DNA of 64,000 nt, taken from Rhodospirillaceae bacterium. Lineage in GTDB: Bacteria; Pseudomonadota; Alphaproteobacteria; UBA8366. The position numbers and the translations under genes are program-made. Position 1 is the first letter of the stretch. Each line of letters opens with the position of its first letter. The stretch spans positions 62,001-126,000 of the forward strand of contig PBKG01000025.1 in assembly GCA_002722095.1 (NCBI GenBank). The letters are read 5' to 3'. Below are positions 34,593 through 44,193 of this stretch, in pieces. The notes under the pieces were generated by a model. That model saw nothing but the letters and a program-made list of their open reading frames with translations. It was not told the DNA's origin and did no database searches.

Positions 34593-35426
34593 ATGGATAA
34601 CTCGGATTTCAATTTCCTTGCCGACCTCGTGAAGCGTCGATCAGGCATGGTGCTGAGCGAAGACAATGCCTATTTACTCCAAACCCGGCTACAGCCGGTA
34701 CTCCGTCAGTGTCGAATGGTTGCGATCGATGATTTAATGCAGGATTTGAAACAGCCAGATAATGAGAATTTGGCGCGTATGGTGACCGAGGCGATGGCCA
34801 CCAACGAGACGATGTTCTTTAGGGATGCCGAAATTTTCGATCAGTTTCAGAACATGGTTTTGCCGCGTTTAATCGAAAGTCGAGATGAGACCAGGTCGAT
34901 CCGGATTTGGTCTGCAGCCTGCGCGTCTGGACAGGAACCTTATTCGCTGGCGATGATTCTGAAGGAACAGTTCGACGAAATTGAGGATTGGACCACGGAG
35001 ATTATTGCTACCGATTTGTCCAGTTCACTGCTGGAAAAGGCACGCGCTGGGCTATATAGCCAGATTGAGATTCAGCGCGGCTTGCCGATCAAAAAACTGA
35101 CGCGGCATTTCACTCAATCGGGAGACCAGTGGGAAATCGATGCGTTGCTTCGCGAGATGGTGCATTTCGGGGCGCTCAACTTGATGGGAGACCCCTCGAC
35201 CGTGGGCAAATGCGACGTAATATTTTGCCGTAACGTATTAGTTTATTTCGACCTGCCAACGAAACGTAAAGTCCTGTCGGGACTGGCGTCCTGTCTAGCC
35301 GAGGACGGTGTATTATTTTTGGGTAGTGCGGAAACCGTGCTTGGTGTCAGCGAGTTATTTAAGCCATTGGCGACAGGACGCGGCATGTATGTACATGCGG
35401 CGTCTGCAGAACAATCGTCAGCGTAA
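34593..35426 (+). CDS. cheR: Chemotaxis protein methyltransferase CheR
   Basis: 277 residues. An N-terminal helical domain (about 1-75) precedes a SAM-dependent methyltransferase domain with NETMFFRD, IWSAACASGQEPYSLAM (SAM loop), ATDLSSSLLEKA and CDVIFCRNVLVYF, the CheR signature set. It methylates glutamates of chemoreceptors. The C-terminus ends 12 bases from the stop of convergent ctrA. Confidence 0.92.
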   Translation: MDNSDFNFLADLVKRRSGMVLSEDNAYLLQTRLQPVLRQCRMVAIDDLMQDLKQPDNENLARMVTEAMATNETMFFRDAEIFDQFQNMVLPRLIESRDETRSIRIWSAACASGQEPYSLAMILKEQFDEIEDWTTEIIATDLSSSLLEKARAGLYSQIEIQRGLPIKKLTRHFTQSGDQWEIDALLREMVHFGALNLMGDPSTVGKCDVIFCRNVLVYFDLPTKRKVLSGLASCLAEDGVLFLGSAETVLGVSELFKPLATGRGMYVHAASAEQSSA

Positions 35427-35437
35427 ATTTTGCAGGG

Positions 35438-36148
35438 TTACTCGGCTGCCGCCACGTCGGCCGATAGATCAGGCATTTGCTCGCGCAATACGTAGCCTCG
35501 GCCCCAGACGGTTTCTATATAGTTTTCGCCACCGGTGGCCTTTTCGATTTTTTTGCGGAGCTTGCAAATAAAGACGTCGATAATCTTGTGCTCCGGTTCG
35601 TCCATGCCGCCATAGAGGTGGTTTAGGAACATTTCTTTAGTGAGCGTTACGCCATTTCGCAGGGCAAGCAATTCCAAAACACCGAATTCCTTCCCGGTAA
35701 GATGTAAAGCGGTCCCATCTACTTCGGCAACTCGGGCCTCAAGATTGACGGTGAGACGTCCGCATTTGATTACCGATTGCGAGTGGCCTTGCGAGCGTCG
35801 AACGATAGCTTGAATCCGTGCCGATAGTTCGCGCCGGTCGAAAGGTTTGGTCAAATAATCGTCCGCACCGAATCCGAGGCCCTTCACTTTGTCGTCCGGT
35901 GCATCCAGCCCGGATAGGATCAGGACCGGTGTACTCACTTGTGCTTGTCTTAGGCTCTGCAGTACCTGGTAACCGTCCATATCGGGCAGCAATAGGTCGA
36001 GTAGTATGATGTCGTACTCGTACAGCTTACCGATCTCGAGGCCATCCTCGCCCAGCGGAGCCACGTCCAAAATATGGCCTTCGCCTTTGAGCATAAGTTC
36101 GACGCTTTTCGCCGTGGTCGAATCATCCTCGATCAAGAGAATACGCAT
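35438..36148 (-). CDS. ctrA: Cell-cycle master regulator CtrA
   Basis: 236-residue OmpR-class response regulator. Receiver domain with Asp51 ([12 protein letters not shown]) and Lys in TKPFDRRE; winged-helix DNA-binding domain from about residue 125, with [13 protein letters not shown] as recognition region and [10 protein letters not shown] at the end. Sequence and size match alphaproteobacterial CtrA. The C-terminus reads VAAAE, so the terminal Ala-Ala of the Caulobacter ClpXP signal is not exposed. It is divergent from fliI, with a CtrA box between them, so it probably regulates itself and fliI. Confidence 0.95.
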   Translation of the reverse strand: MRILLIEDDSTTAKSVELMLKGEGHILDVAPLGEDGLEIGKLYEYDIILLDLLLPDMDGYQVLQSLRQAQVSTPVLILSGLDAPDDKVKGLGFGADDYLTKPFDRRELSARIQAIVRRSQGHSQSVIKCGRLTVNLEARVAEVDGTALHLTGKEFGVLELLALRNGVTLTKEMFLNHLYGGMDEPEHKIIDVFICKLRKKIEKATGGENYIETVWGRGYVLREQMPDLSADVAAAE

Positions 36149-36205
36149 CTAGAAGTCCTTTGTTTCACAATGAATTGCCCGTTAATAAAGGTTAACGGGA
36201 AAAGA

Positions 36206-36220
36206 TTAACAAATTATTAA
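36206..36220. promoter_or_regulatory. CtrA-binding site (TTAA-N7-TTAA)
   Basis: TTAACAAATTATTAA is a perfect CtrA box, 58 bases before ctrA and 111 bases before fliI, in their shared intergenic region. More TTAA half-sites flank it at 36182-36185, 36192-36195 and 36227-36230 with 6-base spacing, so the region may bind several CtrA dimers. Confidence 0.75.
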
Positions 36221-36330
36221 TTTTTGTTAATCGCCGCATTTCCGATTGAGTTTCGTGACTGTTAATCAGGGGAATAGATCGTGGTGAGGTGGTGGATATG
36301 CTATATCTATAGCCACGGTGATTCGTCTGA

Positions 36331-37923
36331 ATGAATGACATTCTTGAACATGTAATTGATGGTGTATCTCGGCTCGACGAGCTTAAGCTCTACGGTCGGG
36401 TGAAAGCCATACAAGGCATGCTGATCGAAATCGAAGGGCTCGGCGAACGCCTTTCGGTCGGCGAAAGATGTCATCTCGAGGTCCGCGACAAACCCGCGGT
36501 TGCCTGCGAAATTGTCGGATTTCGGGACAATCGTGCGTTGGCGATGCCTTTTGGGCCGCTCGAGGGCGTAGGCTTAGGCTGCCGGGCGTTGGTGGGCGAA
36601 AGTCAGCCAGTTGCCTATCCCGATGAAAGATGGCTTGGCCGGGTAATCAATGCATTTGGCGAACCGCTCGACGGCGGTGCCCCGATTGTCAAAGGGCAGG
36701 CTGCATACCCACTACGTGCGTCACCGCCCCCTGCTCATCAGCGCCAACGTGTTGCCGGTAAAATCGATCTCGGCGTACGCGCGATCAATACCTTTATCAC
36801 TTGTTGCCGCGGCCAACGGATGGGTATTTTTTCCGGTTCCGGTGTCGGCAAGTCGATTTTGATGTCGATGCTATCGCGTTATTCGACCGCCGATGTAATT
36901 GTGATCGGGCTGATCGGTGAACGCGGTCGCGAGGTCAAGGAATTCATCGAAGAGGATTTGGGGGAGGAAGGACTGGCGCGGAGCGTCCTCGTCGTGGCGA
37001 CATCGAATGAATCGGCATTAATGCGTCGTCAGGCGGCCTATATGACCATGGCGGTGGCGGAATATTTCCGCGATCAAGGTCGTGATGTGCTTTGTCTCAT
37101 GGATAGCATCACCCGATTTGCCATGGCGCAGCGCGAAATCGGTCTGTCCGCCGGTGAGCCGCCGGCAAGCAAAGGCTACACGCCGACGGTGTTCGCGGAA
37201 ATGCCCAAGCTGCTGGAACGTGCAGGCCCCGGTACCGGTATGGGTAGTATTACAGGCCTATTCACGGTTCTGGTTGAGGGCGACGATCACAACGAACCTA
37301 TCTCGGATGCGGTGCGCGGGATCGTTGACGGTCATATCGTGCTTGACCGTGCAATCGCCGAACGCAACCGTTATCCGGCGATCAATATTCTTCGCAGTGT
37401 TTCGCGAACTTTACCGGCGTGCAATTCCGAGATCGAAAATCAAATTATCGACCGTGCCCGAAGTTTGATGGCGGTCTATGAGGACATGGCGGAGTTGATC
37501 AGGCTCGGCGCTTATCGCCAGGGTAGCGACCCGGCTGTCGACGAAGCCATTCGGTATTATCAGGGTATGGAAGATTTCCTCCAGCAGGGAAAACTGGACC
37601 AGTCTTTCCTTGAAGATGGATATCGTCAACTTGCGGAAATTCTTGAAATGTCGGTCCAGGAAACGCCAACTGAGCCTGAAGCGCCTGTTGGCGAAGAGCC
37701 CACCGATGCGGCCATGATAATTCCGGGCCCCGACCTCACGCAGGCGACGGCCCAGGCATCTCCCGCTGAACCGCCTGCGCCCGTTGCCGAAAACGACTCA
37801 GTAGATGTTGACGAAGAAATCACCGAACCGGAAGAAGTGCCAGTCGTTCCGGCGGACCCGGAGGATCAGGTGACGATTTCGTCACAACCGGAAGCCGGGG
37901 CAAGTGAGGAACCGGCGACGTGA
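36331..37923 (+). CDS. fliI: Flagellar export ATPase FliI with extra acidic tail
   Basis: 530 residues; drives and gates flagellar type III export. Walker A in [11 protein letters not shown] (residues 165-175), Walker B in [12 protein letters not shown], and the ATPase signature [12 protein letters not shown]. The usual protein ends near residue 445 (LAEILEM); here a further ~85 residues follow, rich in Pro, Glu and Asp, which look disordered. The tail is in frame and continuous, and fliJ starts in its last codon (GTGA overlap), so it appears genuine. Confidence 0.94.
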   Translation: MNDILEHVIDGVSRLDELKLYGRVKAIQGMLIEIEGLGERLSVGERCHLEVRDKPAVACEIVGFRDNRALAMPFGPLEGVGLGCRALVGESQPVAYPDERWLGRVINAFGEPLDGGAPIVKGQAAYPLRASPPPAHQRQRVAGKIDLGVRAINTFITCCRGQRMGIFSGSGVGKSILMSMLSRYSTADVIVIGLIGERGREVKEFIEEDLGEEGLARSVLVVATSNESALMRRQAAYMTMAVAEYFRDQGRDVLCLMDSITRFAMAQREIGLSAGEPPASKGYTPTVFAEMPKLLERAGPGTGMGSITGLFTVLVEGDDHNEPISDAVRGIVDGHIVLDRAIAERNRYPAINILRSVSRTLPACNSEIENQIIDRARSLMAVYEDMAELIRLGAYRQGSDPAVDEAIRYYQGMEDFLQQGKLDQSFLEDGYRQLAEILEMSVQETPTEPEAPVGEEPTDAAMIIPGPDLTQATAQASPAEPPAPVAENDSVDVDEEITEPEEVPVVPADPEDQVTISSQPEAGASEEPAT

Positions 37924-38333
37924 GCGCAATTCAGAAACTGATCCGGTTTCATCGTTTTCAATTGGACGAAAGACGGCGCGGCTTGAAGCGACTTGAGGAC
38001 GAACTTGCTGCGGCCGAGGAAAAAGTTGTGGCTTTGACTGTACAAATCGAAAAGGAAAAACTCTTGGCCTCGCAAGATTTTCAAGCGAGCCGGGATTACG
38101 GTAATTTTATCGAAGCGGCGCTCGAACGGTTAAAGGCCATGGAGGGGGAACGAGAAATTGCTGCGGGTCGTGTCGATGCGGCGCGCGAAGAGGTTCGGGA
38201 AGCATTCGCTGAAGTGAAAAAATACGAGATAACCCAGGCGAACCGTGATGCGGAAGCGGCGCGGGAGACAGAAAGGCGCGAACGAGTTGAGCTTGACGAG
38301 ATAGCGCTCAACAATCATCGCCTTCGTCGGTAA
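37920..38333 (+). CDS. fliJ: Flagellar export protein FliJ
   Basis: 137 residues, almost entirely alpha-helical coiled coil rich in Glu, Arg and Ala, as FliJ is. FliJ inserts into the FliI ring and helps coupling to FlhA. GTG start overlapping the fliI stop by 4 bases. Recognition rests on position, length and coiled-coil pattern more than on strict motifs. Confidence 0.85.
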   Translation: MSAIQKLIRFHRFQLDERRRGLKRLEDELAAAEEKVVALTVQIEKEKLLASQDFQASRDYGNFIEAALERLKAMEGEREIAAGRVDAAREEVREAFAEVKKYEITQANRDAEAARETERRERVELDEIALNNHRLRR

Positions 38334-38350
38334 GCGCAATTACCCGGCCA

Positions 38351-38764
38351 TCACCATTGGCTAAGACGTGCAAGTAGCGGTGGGTTATCCCATTTCGGCT
38401 GCCGATCTTCCGCAAGCACCCGATGGCCATGTTCGGTGCCGTCCGTTGTCCGTTGTACCGTGATTTGAACCCAACGTGGCACAACTTCATTGTTGATATC
38501 GTCGAGAATAGCGAGCGCTAGAGTTTCGAGATTATCCCAATGTTCCAAGTCCAACGCCGATAGATATGCGGCAAAGCCGTTCGGTTGTAAGACAAATTTG
38601 TCGGGTACGTAGAAAATTCTCACTGACGCATCTGTGGTCTCTGCGTCTCCGTTCAAGGTCACTAGATAGTCGGCAGCAGTCTCGGGGTTGGTGTCGGTCA
38701 CCAAATGGGCGCGGCGATTAAGTCGGTTGTCGATATTTTCGGATGTTACGGGTGGGCTGCTCAT
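38351..38764 (-). CDS. Unknown protein with possible QueF-like tunnelling fold
   Basis: 137 residues. The central part (about 47-105) has the pattern of the QueF C-terminal half: VRIFYVPDKFVLQP, then LEHWDNLETLALAIL, then VVPRWVQITVQ. QueF's catalytic Cys region and the full reductase length are absent, so enzyme activity is not expected. The start overlaps the stop of the upstream FliK-like gene by 4 bases, so it is the last gene of the leftward flagellar block. A structural or regulatory role in motility is possible from position only. Confidence 0.55.
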   Translation of the reverse strand: MSSPPVTSENIDNRLNRRAHLVTDTNPETAADYLVTLNGDAETTDASVRIFYVPDKFVLQPNGFAAYLSALDLEHWDNLETLALAILDDINNEVVPRWVQITVQRTTDGTEHGHRVLAEDRQPKWDNPPLLARLSQW

Positions 38765-40212
38765 ACGGTTATGCCTTTCGCGGACAGGCCTGCATCCGCA
38801 AGGGGCGCAGTTTCGAATTCCTTGGTTTCGCGATAGGCGAGGGTGCCGGCAAATCCTAACGCCGACAATGTGTCGATATAGATTTCGTTTATCCGATTGC
38901 GCATGTCATCGGGGACCGGATGCTGTGAGTTCATCACCAAATCTATATTCTTTTTGCGAGCCCGACCGTCGAATTGGACTTGCCCCAGTCGTTTTAACAA
39001 TACTTCAATTATAAAGCGGGTCGTCGAATCTTCAGGGTCTTCTTCATCTTCGTCGTCCTTCTCGTCACGTACGAAAAGTTTGATCTGTTCGAGCCCTGTA
39101 TGCGTCAAAAGCGGGATCATGAAACTGCGCCATTCCTGGCCGGGTCGGTCCGTAGCCAAACGCTGTAGCTGACCCGCATCCTCTTGCAGGCGCCGGAATA
39201 GATCTCCGTTGCGTTCGAGTGCCCGGCTTGCCTCTTCTCCGAGCAGCCGCCGGACATCGCCCGACGTTATGGCGGACAGGAAAAACAACAACGACGCGGT
39301 GAGCTGCGCGCCCGGTTGTGGAATATTTTGAACCAGTGATTGGGTCGCTGTCGGGTTCGCTGTCTGAACGAATTGCAATGCGTCGCGCAATGCCTGCCAT
39401 TGTCCATGTAAACTGGACGATTGCAGGTCAGCACCCGCCGCATGTCGAGGAGCACCAATGAGTTCCAAGGAAAGTCGTGTTCCGACCGGTATCGGGCTCC
39501 TCGTTTCGAGTGTCAAAACTCCCGATTGGCTTTGGAAGACGGGCCGTCCGTCGACGGTTGCACCGGTGACGATACCGTGAAGTGCCGGATTGCCAGCTGT
39601 CGGGATAGTGGAGGTCGAACCGGGTGGTGTGATCGAAACCAGTTGCAATGAGACGGTTGTGCCCGTGGGTAGTGGCAGGGGAGTTGCGGCGCTACTGCCT
39701 GTGGTCGCTGCCGTTTGCGATGCAGAGCCCGCAGTTGCCGCCGAACGGGCGGTTGCTGTGTTGGTAGAGGTGGTTGCTGCTTCGGTTGAGGCGGACACGT
39801 GCCCGGTCAATTGTGCGCCGGGTGCAATTATCCCAGATACATTGACCGGCGTTGCGCCACTGGCACTAGGGGGAGCAGTAGGGGCTGCCTGGGGCGCAGA
39901 CTGAGTTGGTGTCGGCGATTGTGCCTGTATCAGCAATTGTGGGTTTGCGCCGCCGGATTGCACTTGGACCGTCACCGGCGTGCCGGGTGGAAGATTAAGC
40001 GGAGATTGCAGCAATAGCTGGCCTGCCGGCAATTGCACCGTAACCTGTCCGTTAGCAGGGTTGCCAAGGATGGTACCGGTCAAGGACTGACCACTTTGTA
40101 ATGTAGCTTGGCCGGGCGGCAGCCGTACCAAAGTCGCATTTTGCGCCGCTTGCGACTGCTGGGCCGCGGATTGGGCCGGACCGACCGGCGGTGTTTGGAT
40201 CGGTCCACTCAT
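38761..40212 (-). CDS. FliK-like hook-length control domain protein
   Basis: 483 residues. The first ~225 are low complexity, rich in Gln, Ala, Pro, Thr and Ser, with a beta-rich segment (GQSLTGTILGNPANGQVTVQLP). The C-terminal ~200 residues resemble the FliK C-terminal domain: RSFMIPLLTHTGLEQIKLFV, an acidic run (KDDEDEEDPEDS), RFIIEVLLKRLGQVQFDGR. FliK measures hook length and switches export specificity. A second, more typical fliK lies at 53503-54978, so this one may be a paralogue with a separate function. It lies 1 base after flhG. Confidence 0.68.
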   Translation of the reverse strand: MSGPIQTPPVGPAQSAAQQSQAAQNATLVRLPPGQATLQSGQSLTGTILGNPANGQVTVQLPAGQLLLQSPLNLPPGTPVTVQVQSGGANPQLLIQAQSPTPTQSAPQAAPTAPPSASGATPVNVSGIIAPGAQLTGHVSASTEAATTSTNTATARSAATAGSASQTAATTGSSAATPLPLPTGTTVSLQLVSITPPGSTSTIPTAGNPALHGIVTGATVDGRPVFQSQSGVLTLETRSPIPVGTRLSLELIGAPRHAAGADLQSSSLHGQWQALRDALQFVQTANPTATQSLVQNIPQPGAQLTASLLFFLSAITSGDVRRLLGEEASRALERNGDLFRRLQEDAGQLQRLATDRPGQEWRSFMIPLLTHTGLEQIKLFVRDEKDDEDEEDPEDSTTRFIIEVLLKRLGQVQFDGRARKKNIDLVMNSQHPVPDDMRNRINEIYIDTLSALGFAGTLAYRETKEFETAPLADAGLSAKGITV

Positions 40213-40213
40213 A

Positions 40214-40996
40214 TCAATTCGTTAATTTGCGCGCGATGGCTTCGATATCGGTCGCGGCCTCTGAAGTGGGGAACCGCGTCAACAACGGCATTTGGTTGCG
40301 AATAGCTTCGCGCACCTTGTTGTCGCGCCGAATGATACCTGCGAGCGGTGGCGCTTTATTGAGGAAATTCTTACAGGCGCTTTTTAGCGTGTCGTAGGTA
40401 TCCATACCGCGGGCCTTACTTTCGGCCATGTTGACTACGATCCGAATGTCCGCGTTCGGTTGTTCGCCATAGGTTAGTTTGATGAAAGCGTAGGCATCCG
40501 TAATAGCGGTCGGCTCGTCGGTGGTAACGACCAAGCAGTGTTTGGCACGAAGCCCGAGCACGCGAACGGTTCGGTCAACACCTGCGCCAAGATCCATAAT
40601 GATCCGGTCGTAGTCCGACTCCAGATCGAGCAAATTGTCTCCTAGCGCTGCGAGTCTTTGGCTCGGCAGTGTCGACAGTGTACCCGAGCCCGAGCGGCCG
40701 GCAATGATATCGAAGCCTGCATCGGTGAATTTGGTGATGGATTGTTTCAAGGTCATCTTGCCCGCCAAAACAGATGCGAGATCCTTTTCGGGTAGCAGAC
40801 CCAGTTGGATATCAACATTGGCAAGACCGAGATCGCCATCGAACAATAGCGAATGCTGGCCGATCCGACTGAAGGCATGTGCCAGTGAAACGGCGAAAAC
40901 CGTCTTGCCGACGCCGCCTTTTCCCGAAGCGACGGCAATTACTCGGTCGCTTGTGGCTATGTCGGTCGTCGAGGATGGTACCATTTCGAGGGCCAT
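40214..40996 (-). CDS. flhG: MinD-like ATPase FlhG/FleN
   Basis: 260-residue ParA/MinD-type ATPase that limits flagellar number and works against FlhF. Deviant Walker A GKGGVGKT at about residues 25-32, LFDGDLGLANVD (Walker A'), and IIMDLGAGVDRTV. Starts are uncertain: ATG 40996 is used; an upstream in-frame TTG (41011) would overlap the end of flhF. Lies directly after flhF, as in most polar-flagellum loci. Confidence 0.88.
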   Translation of the reverse strand: MALEMVPSSTTDIATSDRVIAVASGKGGVGKTVFAVSLAHAFSRIGQHSLLFDGDLGLANVDIQLGLLPEKDLASVLAGKMTLKQSITKFTDAGFDIIAGRSGSGTLSTLPSQRLAALGDNLLDLESDYDRIIMDLGAGVDRTVRVLGLRAKHCLVVTTDEPTAITDAYAFIKLTYGEQPNADIRIVVNMAESKARGMDTYDTLKSACKNFLNKAPPLAGIIRRDNKVREAIRNQMPLLTRFPTSEAATDIEAIARKLTN

Positions 40997-41012
40997 AACT
41001 TGTCTATCCAAT

Positions 41013-42006
41013 CTATTCTGAGCCGGTTGCTTGGCGCATTCTGGCCTCCGGGGACGGCAAGACCGTGCCGTATACGGAGTCTGAGAGCAAAAGCTGGGCC
41101 AAGGCCACCGGGTTCAAAGATTTTAACCCATCAGAGATTGCAGGGCATACGCCAATATCGCTTAAAACGAGTTTAAATTGAGACGCCACGGTGAGCAGAG
41201 TTCCCAAGCGTCCGGTAAGATCGAGGCCAGTTGCAGCCAGGCGCTTCGGTGCGATGGGGGCGAAGGCCTCGGTTAAGCCACAGGCTTCTTGCGCATCGAG
41301 TATACCTGGCAGAACCAGGATCGTTTCCCCGTCGACGGCGTCGGAGAAAGCCCGCAGGCGAGATATTTCGCCTTCCGAATAGGGGGTTGGTGCTGGTGGT
41401 ATCGACCAAGGTTAGAGTCCCATTTTGGCGCTGATTGACACGCTCGGTAAGGGTTGCAGGGTCGTCTGCGATTTCTGCGATTATGCCGAGACGTTCACCG
41501 TAACTTTTGAATTGTTCGATCGCGCCGGCGCGAAGGGTATCGGTGGTGATCAGCTTTACCGGGACTTGTTCGAGCAGGGCTGCGGCGGCGAGCTTGGCGA
41601 TGGTGACCGTCTTGCCGCTACCGGGTGGGCCGATGAAAATCAGCGGCCCCGAATGATCGCGCTCACCAAGCGATTTGAACGCGAACATCATATCGAGTGC
41701 ACTGGCGAGTGCTACCGCCGGGTCCTGTTGGTTCAATAATGAAATCGAACTAAGGATTTGATCGGAAAGGCCAATGGGAGTCCCGTGCCGGTCGAGCGCT
41801 TCGCCGATGAGATCGATGAGATCGAGCGCAGGTTCCGGCGACAAAATGGTTTCCGGATCTTCTTGTTCAACCGCTGCGGTGATTCGCACTCCGCCGCCAT
41901 TATCGTCCTCGTTCGTCGAAACGATAATCGCGTTCGCACCGAGGCTTTCGCGAACCAGTTCCATCGCTTCCGCCATCGTCTGGGCTTGGAAGTTTTTCAG
42001 CCGCAT
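41013..42006 (-). pseudogene. flhF: Flagellar GTPase FlhF, interrupted by a +1 frameshift
   Basis: SRP-type GTPase that places the flagellum at the pole. The first 200 residues are normal: MRLKNFQAQTMAEAM, the P-loop IGPPGSGKTVT and the G3 region LVDTTSTNP. After that point the frame turns to non-FlhF sequence ending at 41173. One base removed from the run of five G at 41392-41396 (C on the coding strand) restores NPYSEGEISRLRAF, TILVLPGILDAQEACG, TGLDLTGRLG and SDGLKSLNPVALAQLLL, all typical of FlhF, ending at 41013 (about 330 aa). So the gene has one extra base: a real lesion, a slip-prone switch, or a sequencing error. Confidence 0.85.
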
Positions 42007-42048
42007 TACCGAGCCTCGTTTTCGGCGCTTTGGTTAGATCCGATCTCT

Positions 42049-44154
42049 CTAAATCTGATCCAATGTTTTGATGCGCGCTTTCGGGTGAATTTCATTCTGT
42101 GACATTACCACGGTTACCGGCCGGAAGCGCTCTACTACCGAGCGCACGAAGGGACGGATTGCCGGGCTCACAAGCAGGACGGCGGTTTCGCCTTGCATCG
42201 CGTGCCGTTCGAAGGTGGTACGCACGTCATTGATAAATTGCTGTAATTGGCTGGGCGCCATGGATAGTTGTTTTTCATCGCCTTGGCCGACGATCGATTC
42301 CGCAAACGCCTGTTCCCAGTCGGGCGAAAGCGTGATCAACGGAATGAAACCTTGCTCGTTGGTCGCCGCATCGGAAAGCTGTCGCGCCAGCCGGGCGCGC
42401 ACATGTTCCGTTATCTGGCCGATATTGCGGGTATAGCCGGTGGCTTCGGAAATACCTTCGAGGATGGTTGGCAAATCGCGAACCGAAATACGTTCGCTCA
42501 GCAGATTTTGAAGGACCCGCTGAACGCCGCCGACAGAGATTTGGTTTGGAATCAGATCGGCAATCAGTTTCTGCTGCGGCTGATCGAGTTCGTCCATCAG
42601 TTTCTGCGTTTCTGCGTAGGACAGGAGCTCCGACATGTTGTCGCGGATAATTTCGGTCAAATGCGTGGTGATTACGGTGGGCGCGTCAACAACCGTATAG
42701 CCCCGGAACATGGCTTCTTCGCGGTGCTGCTCGTTTACCCAAACCGCGGGCAGTCCGAAGGTGGGCTCGGTGGTCGCCTCGCCCGGAAGCGAAATTGCTT
42801 CACCTCTCGGGTCCATGATCAGCAAAAGATTGGGGCGCAATTCGCCGCCGCCGCTCTCGATTTCCTTAATCCTGATGACATAGTTGTTGGTCGGGAGTTG
42901 CAAATTGTCTTGAATTCGCACCGCCGGCATGACGAAGCCCAGCTCACCCGCCAATTGTCGCCTGAGCGCCTTGATTTGGTCGGTAAGGCGACGTTCTTGG
43001 GTATTATTGATCATCGCCAACAAGCCGTAGCCAAGCTCAAGGCGAATATTGTCGATTTGCAGTGCGGCAGAGATCGGCTCTTCGGCCGGAACTTCCGGTT
43101 CCTCCTCTGCGGCTATAGCAGCGGCTTCTTCGGCTTCGGTCTCTACTTCCCTTTGATAGATCAAAAACGCGAGCCCACCGGTGAGCAGCGCAAGGCCGAT
43201 AAAAGGCAACATGGGAATACCGGGCAGCAATGACATGCAGATCAGCAGGATCGCGCTCATTGTTAACGCGGTCGGGTAGTGGCCAAGCTGACCGAAAACC
43301 ACCTTGTCCGTAGAGCCCACGGTACCGGCCTTTGTTACCAGCATGCCCGCGCCGGTGGAGACGATAAGTGCCGGAATCTGGCTCACCAAACCATCGCCGA
43401 TGGTAAGCAAGGTATAGGTTTGGGCCGCGTTGGCGAGCGTCATATCCTGCATCGCGACACCGATGATGATGCCGCCGACGATATTGATCAGCGTGATCAA
43501 CAGGCCGGCGATTGCGTCGCCGCGGACAAATTTGGACGCGCCATCCATGGCGCCGTAAAAGGAGCTTTCCTCTTCGAGTTTCGTACGCCGGTTGCGCGCC
43601 TGATCCTCGTTGATCAGTCCCGCAGACAGGTCCGCGTCGATCGCCATTTGCTTGCCGGGCATCGCATCCAAGCTGAAACGTGCGGCAACTTCGGCGATCC
43701 GGCCCGCGCCTTTGGTGATGACGACAAAATTGATGATCACCAGAATCGAGAAAACGATTATGCCGATAACGTAATTGCCGGCGACGACGAAATTACCGAA
43801 TGCTTCGATGACCCGACCGGCGGCATCTGTGCCGGTATGGCCGTCGGTAAGAATAAGCTTGGTCGAGGCAACGTTGAGGCCCAAACGCAGCATCGTAGCG
43901 ATCAGCAGGATCGATGGGAACGAATTGAGTTCCAGTGGATCTTTAAGGAACAGTACCGTCATCAAAATGACGACGGAGAAGGTGATCGACATCGCGAGGC
44001 TGGTGTCCAGGAACCACGTCGGTACCGGCAGCAGCAACAAGCCCAGCATAAACACGATAGCCACAGCGAGCATGATGTCGCTGCGGCCACTGATCACATT
44101 GAGCAGACTATTTTCGGAGGCGCCTGTCGCCGTATCCGGGCTGGTGTCGGTCAT
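42049..44154 (-). CDS. flhA: Flagellar export gate protein FlhA
   Basis: 701 residues: eight hydrophobic segments within residues 1-320, with the FHIPEP-region conserved stretch (GRIAEVAARFSLDAMPGKQMAIDADL), then a cytoplasmic domain that receives export substrates and chaperones. Length and end (NEIHPKARIKTLDQI) fit. It lies between flbD and flhF, reading left, with gaps of about 40 bases. Confidence 0.95.
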   Translation of the reverse strand: MTDTSPDTATGASENSLLNVISGRSDIMLAVAIVFMLGLLLLPVPTWFLDTSLAMSITFSVVILMTVLFLKDPLELNSFPSILLIATMLRLGLNVASTKLILTDGHTGTDAAGRVIEAFGNFVVAGNYVIGIIVFSILVIINFVVITKGAGRIAEVAARFSLDAMPGKQMAIDADLSAGLINEDQARNRRTKLEEESSFYGAMDGASKFVRGDAIAGLLITLINIVGGIIIGVAMQDMTLANAAQTYTLLTIGDGLVSQIPALIVSTGAGMLVTKAGTVGSTDKVVFGQLGHYPTALTMSAILLICMSLLPGIPMLPFIGLALLTGGLAFLIYQREVETEAEEAAAIAAEEEPEVPAEEPISAALQIDNIRLELGYGLLAMINNTQERRLTDQIKALRRQLAGELGFVMPAVRIQDNLQLPTNNYVIRIKEIESGGGELRPNLLLIMDPRGEAISLPGEATTEPTFGLPAVWVNEQHREEAMFRGYTVVDAPTVITTHLTEIIRDNMSELLSYAETQKLMDELDQPQQKLIADLIPNQISVGGVQRVLQNLLSERISVRDLPTILEGISEATGYTRNIGQITEHVRARLARQLSDAATNEQGFIPLITLSPDWEQAFAESIVGQGDEKQLSMAPSQLQQFINDVRTTFERHAMQGETAVLLVSPAIRPFVRSVVERFRPVTVVMSQNEIHPKARIKTLDQI

Positions 44155-44193
44155 TTTTTAGAGCCGTTTCCCGGGCGTTCCATATCCGGTAGC

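Noticed and set aside
36287..36302. GG-N10-GC pattern before fliI, possible sigma-54 site
   Set aside because: Only the invariant bases fit; the -24 half is poor and a CtrA box explains the region better.
41162..41176. TTAA-N7-TTAA match resembling a CtrA box
   Set aside because: It lies inside the restored flhF coding frame and far from a suitable promoter; chance match.
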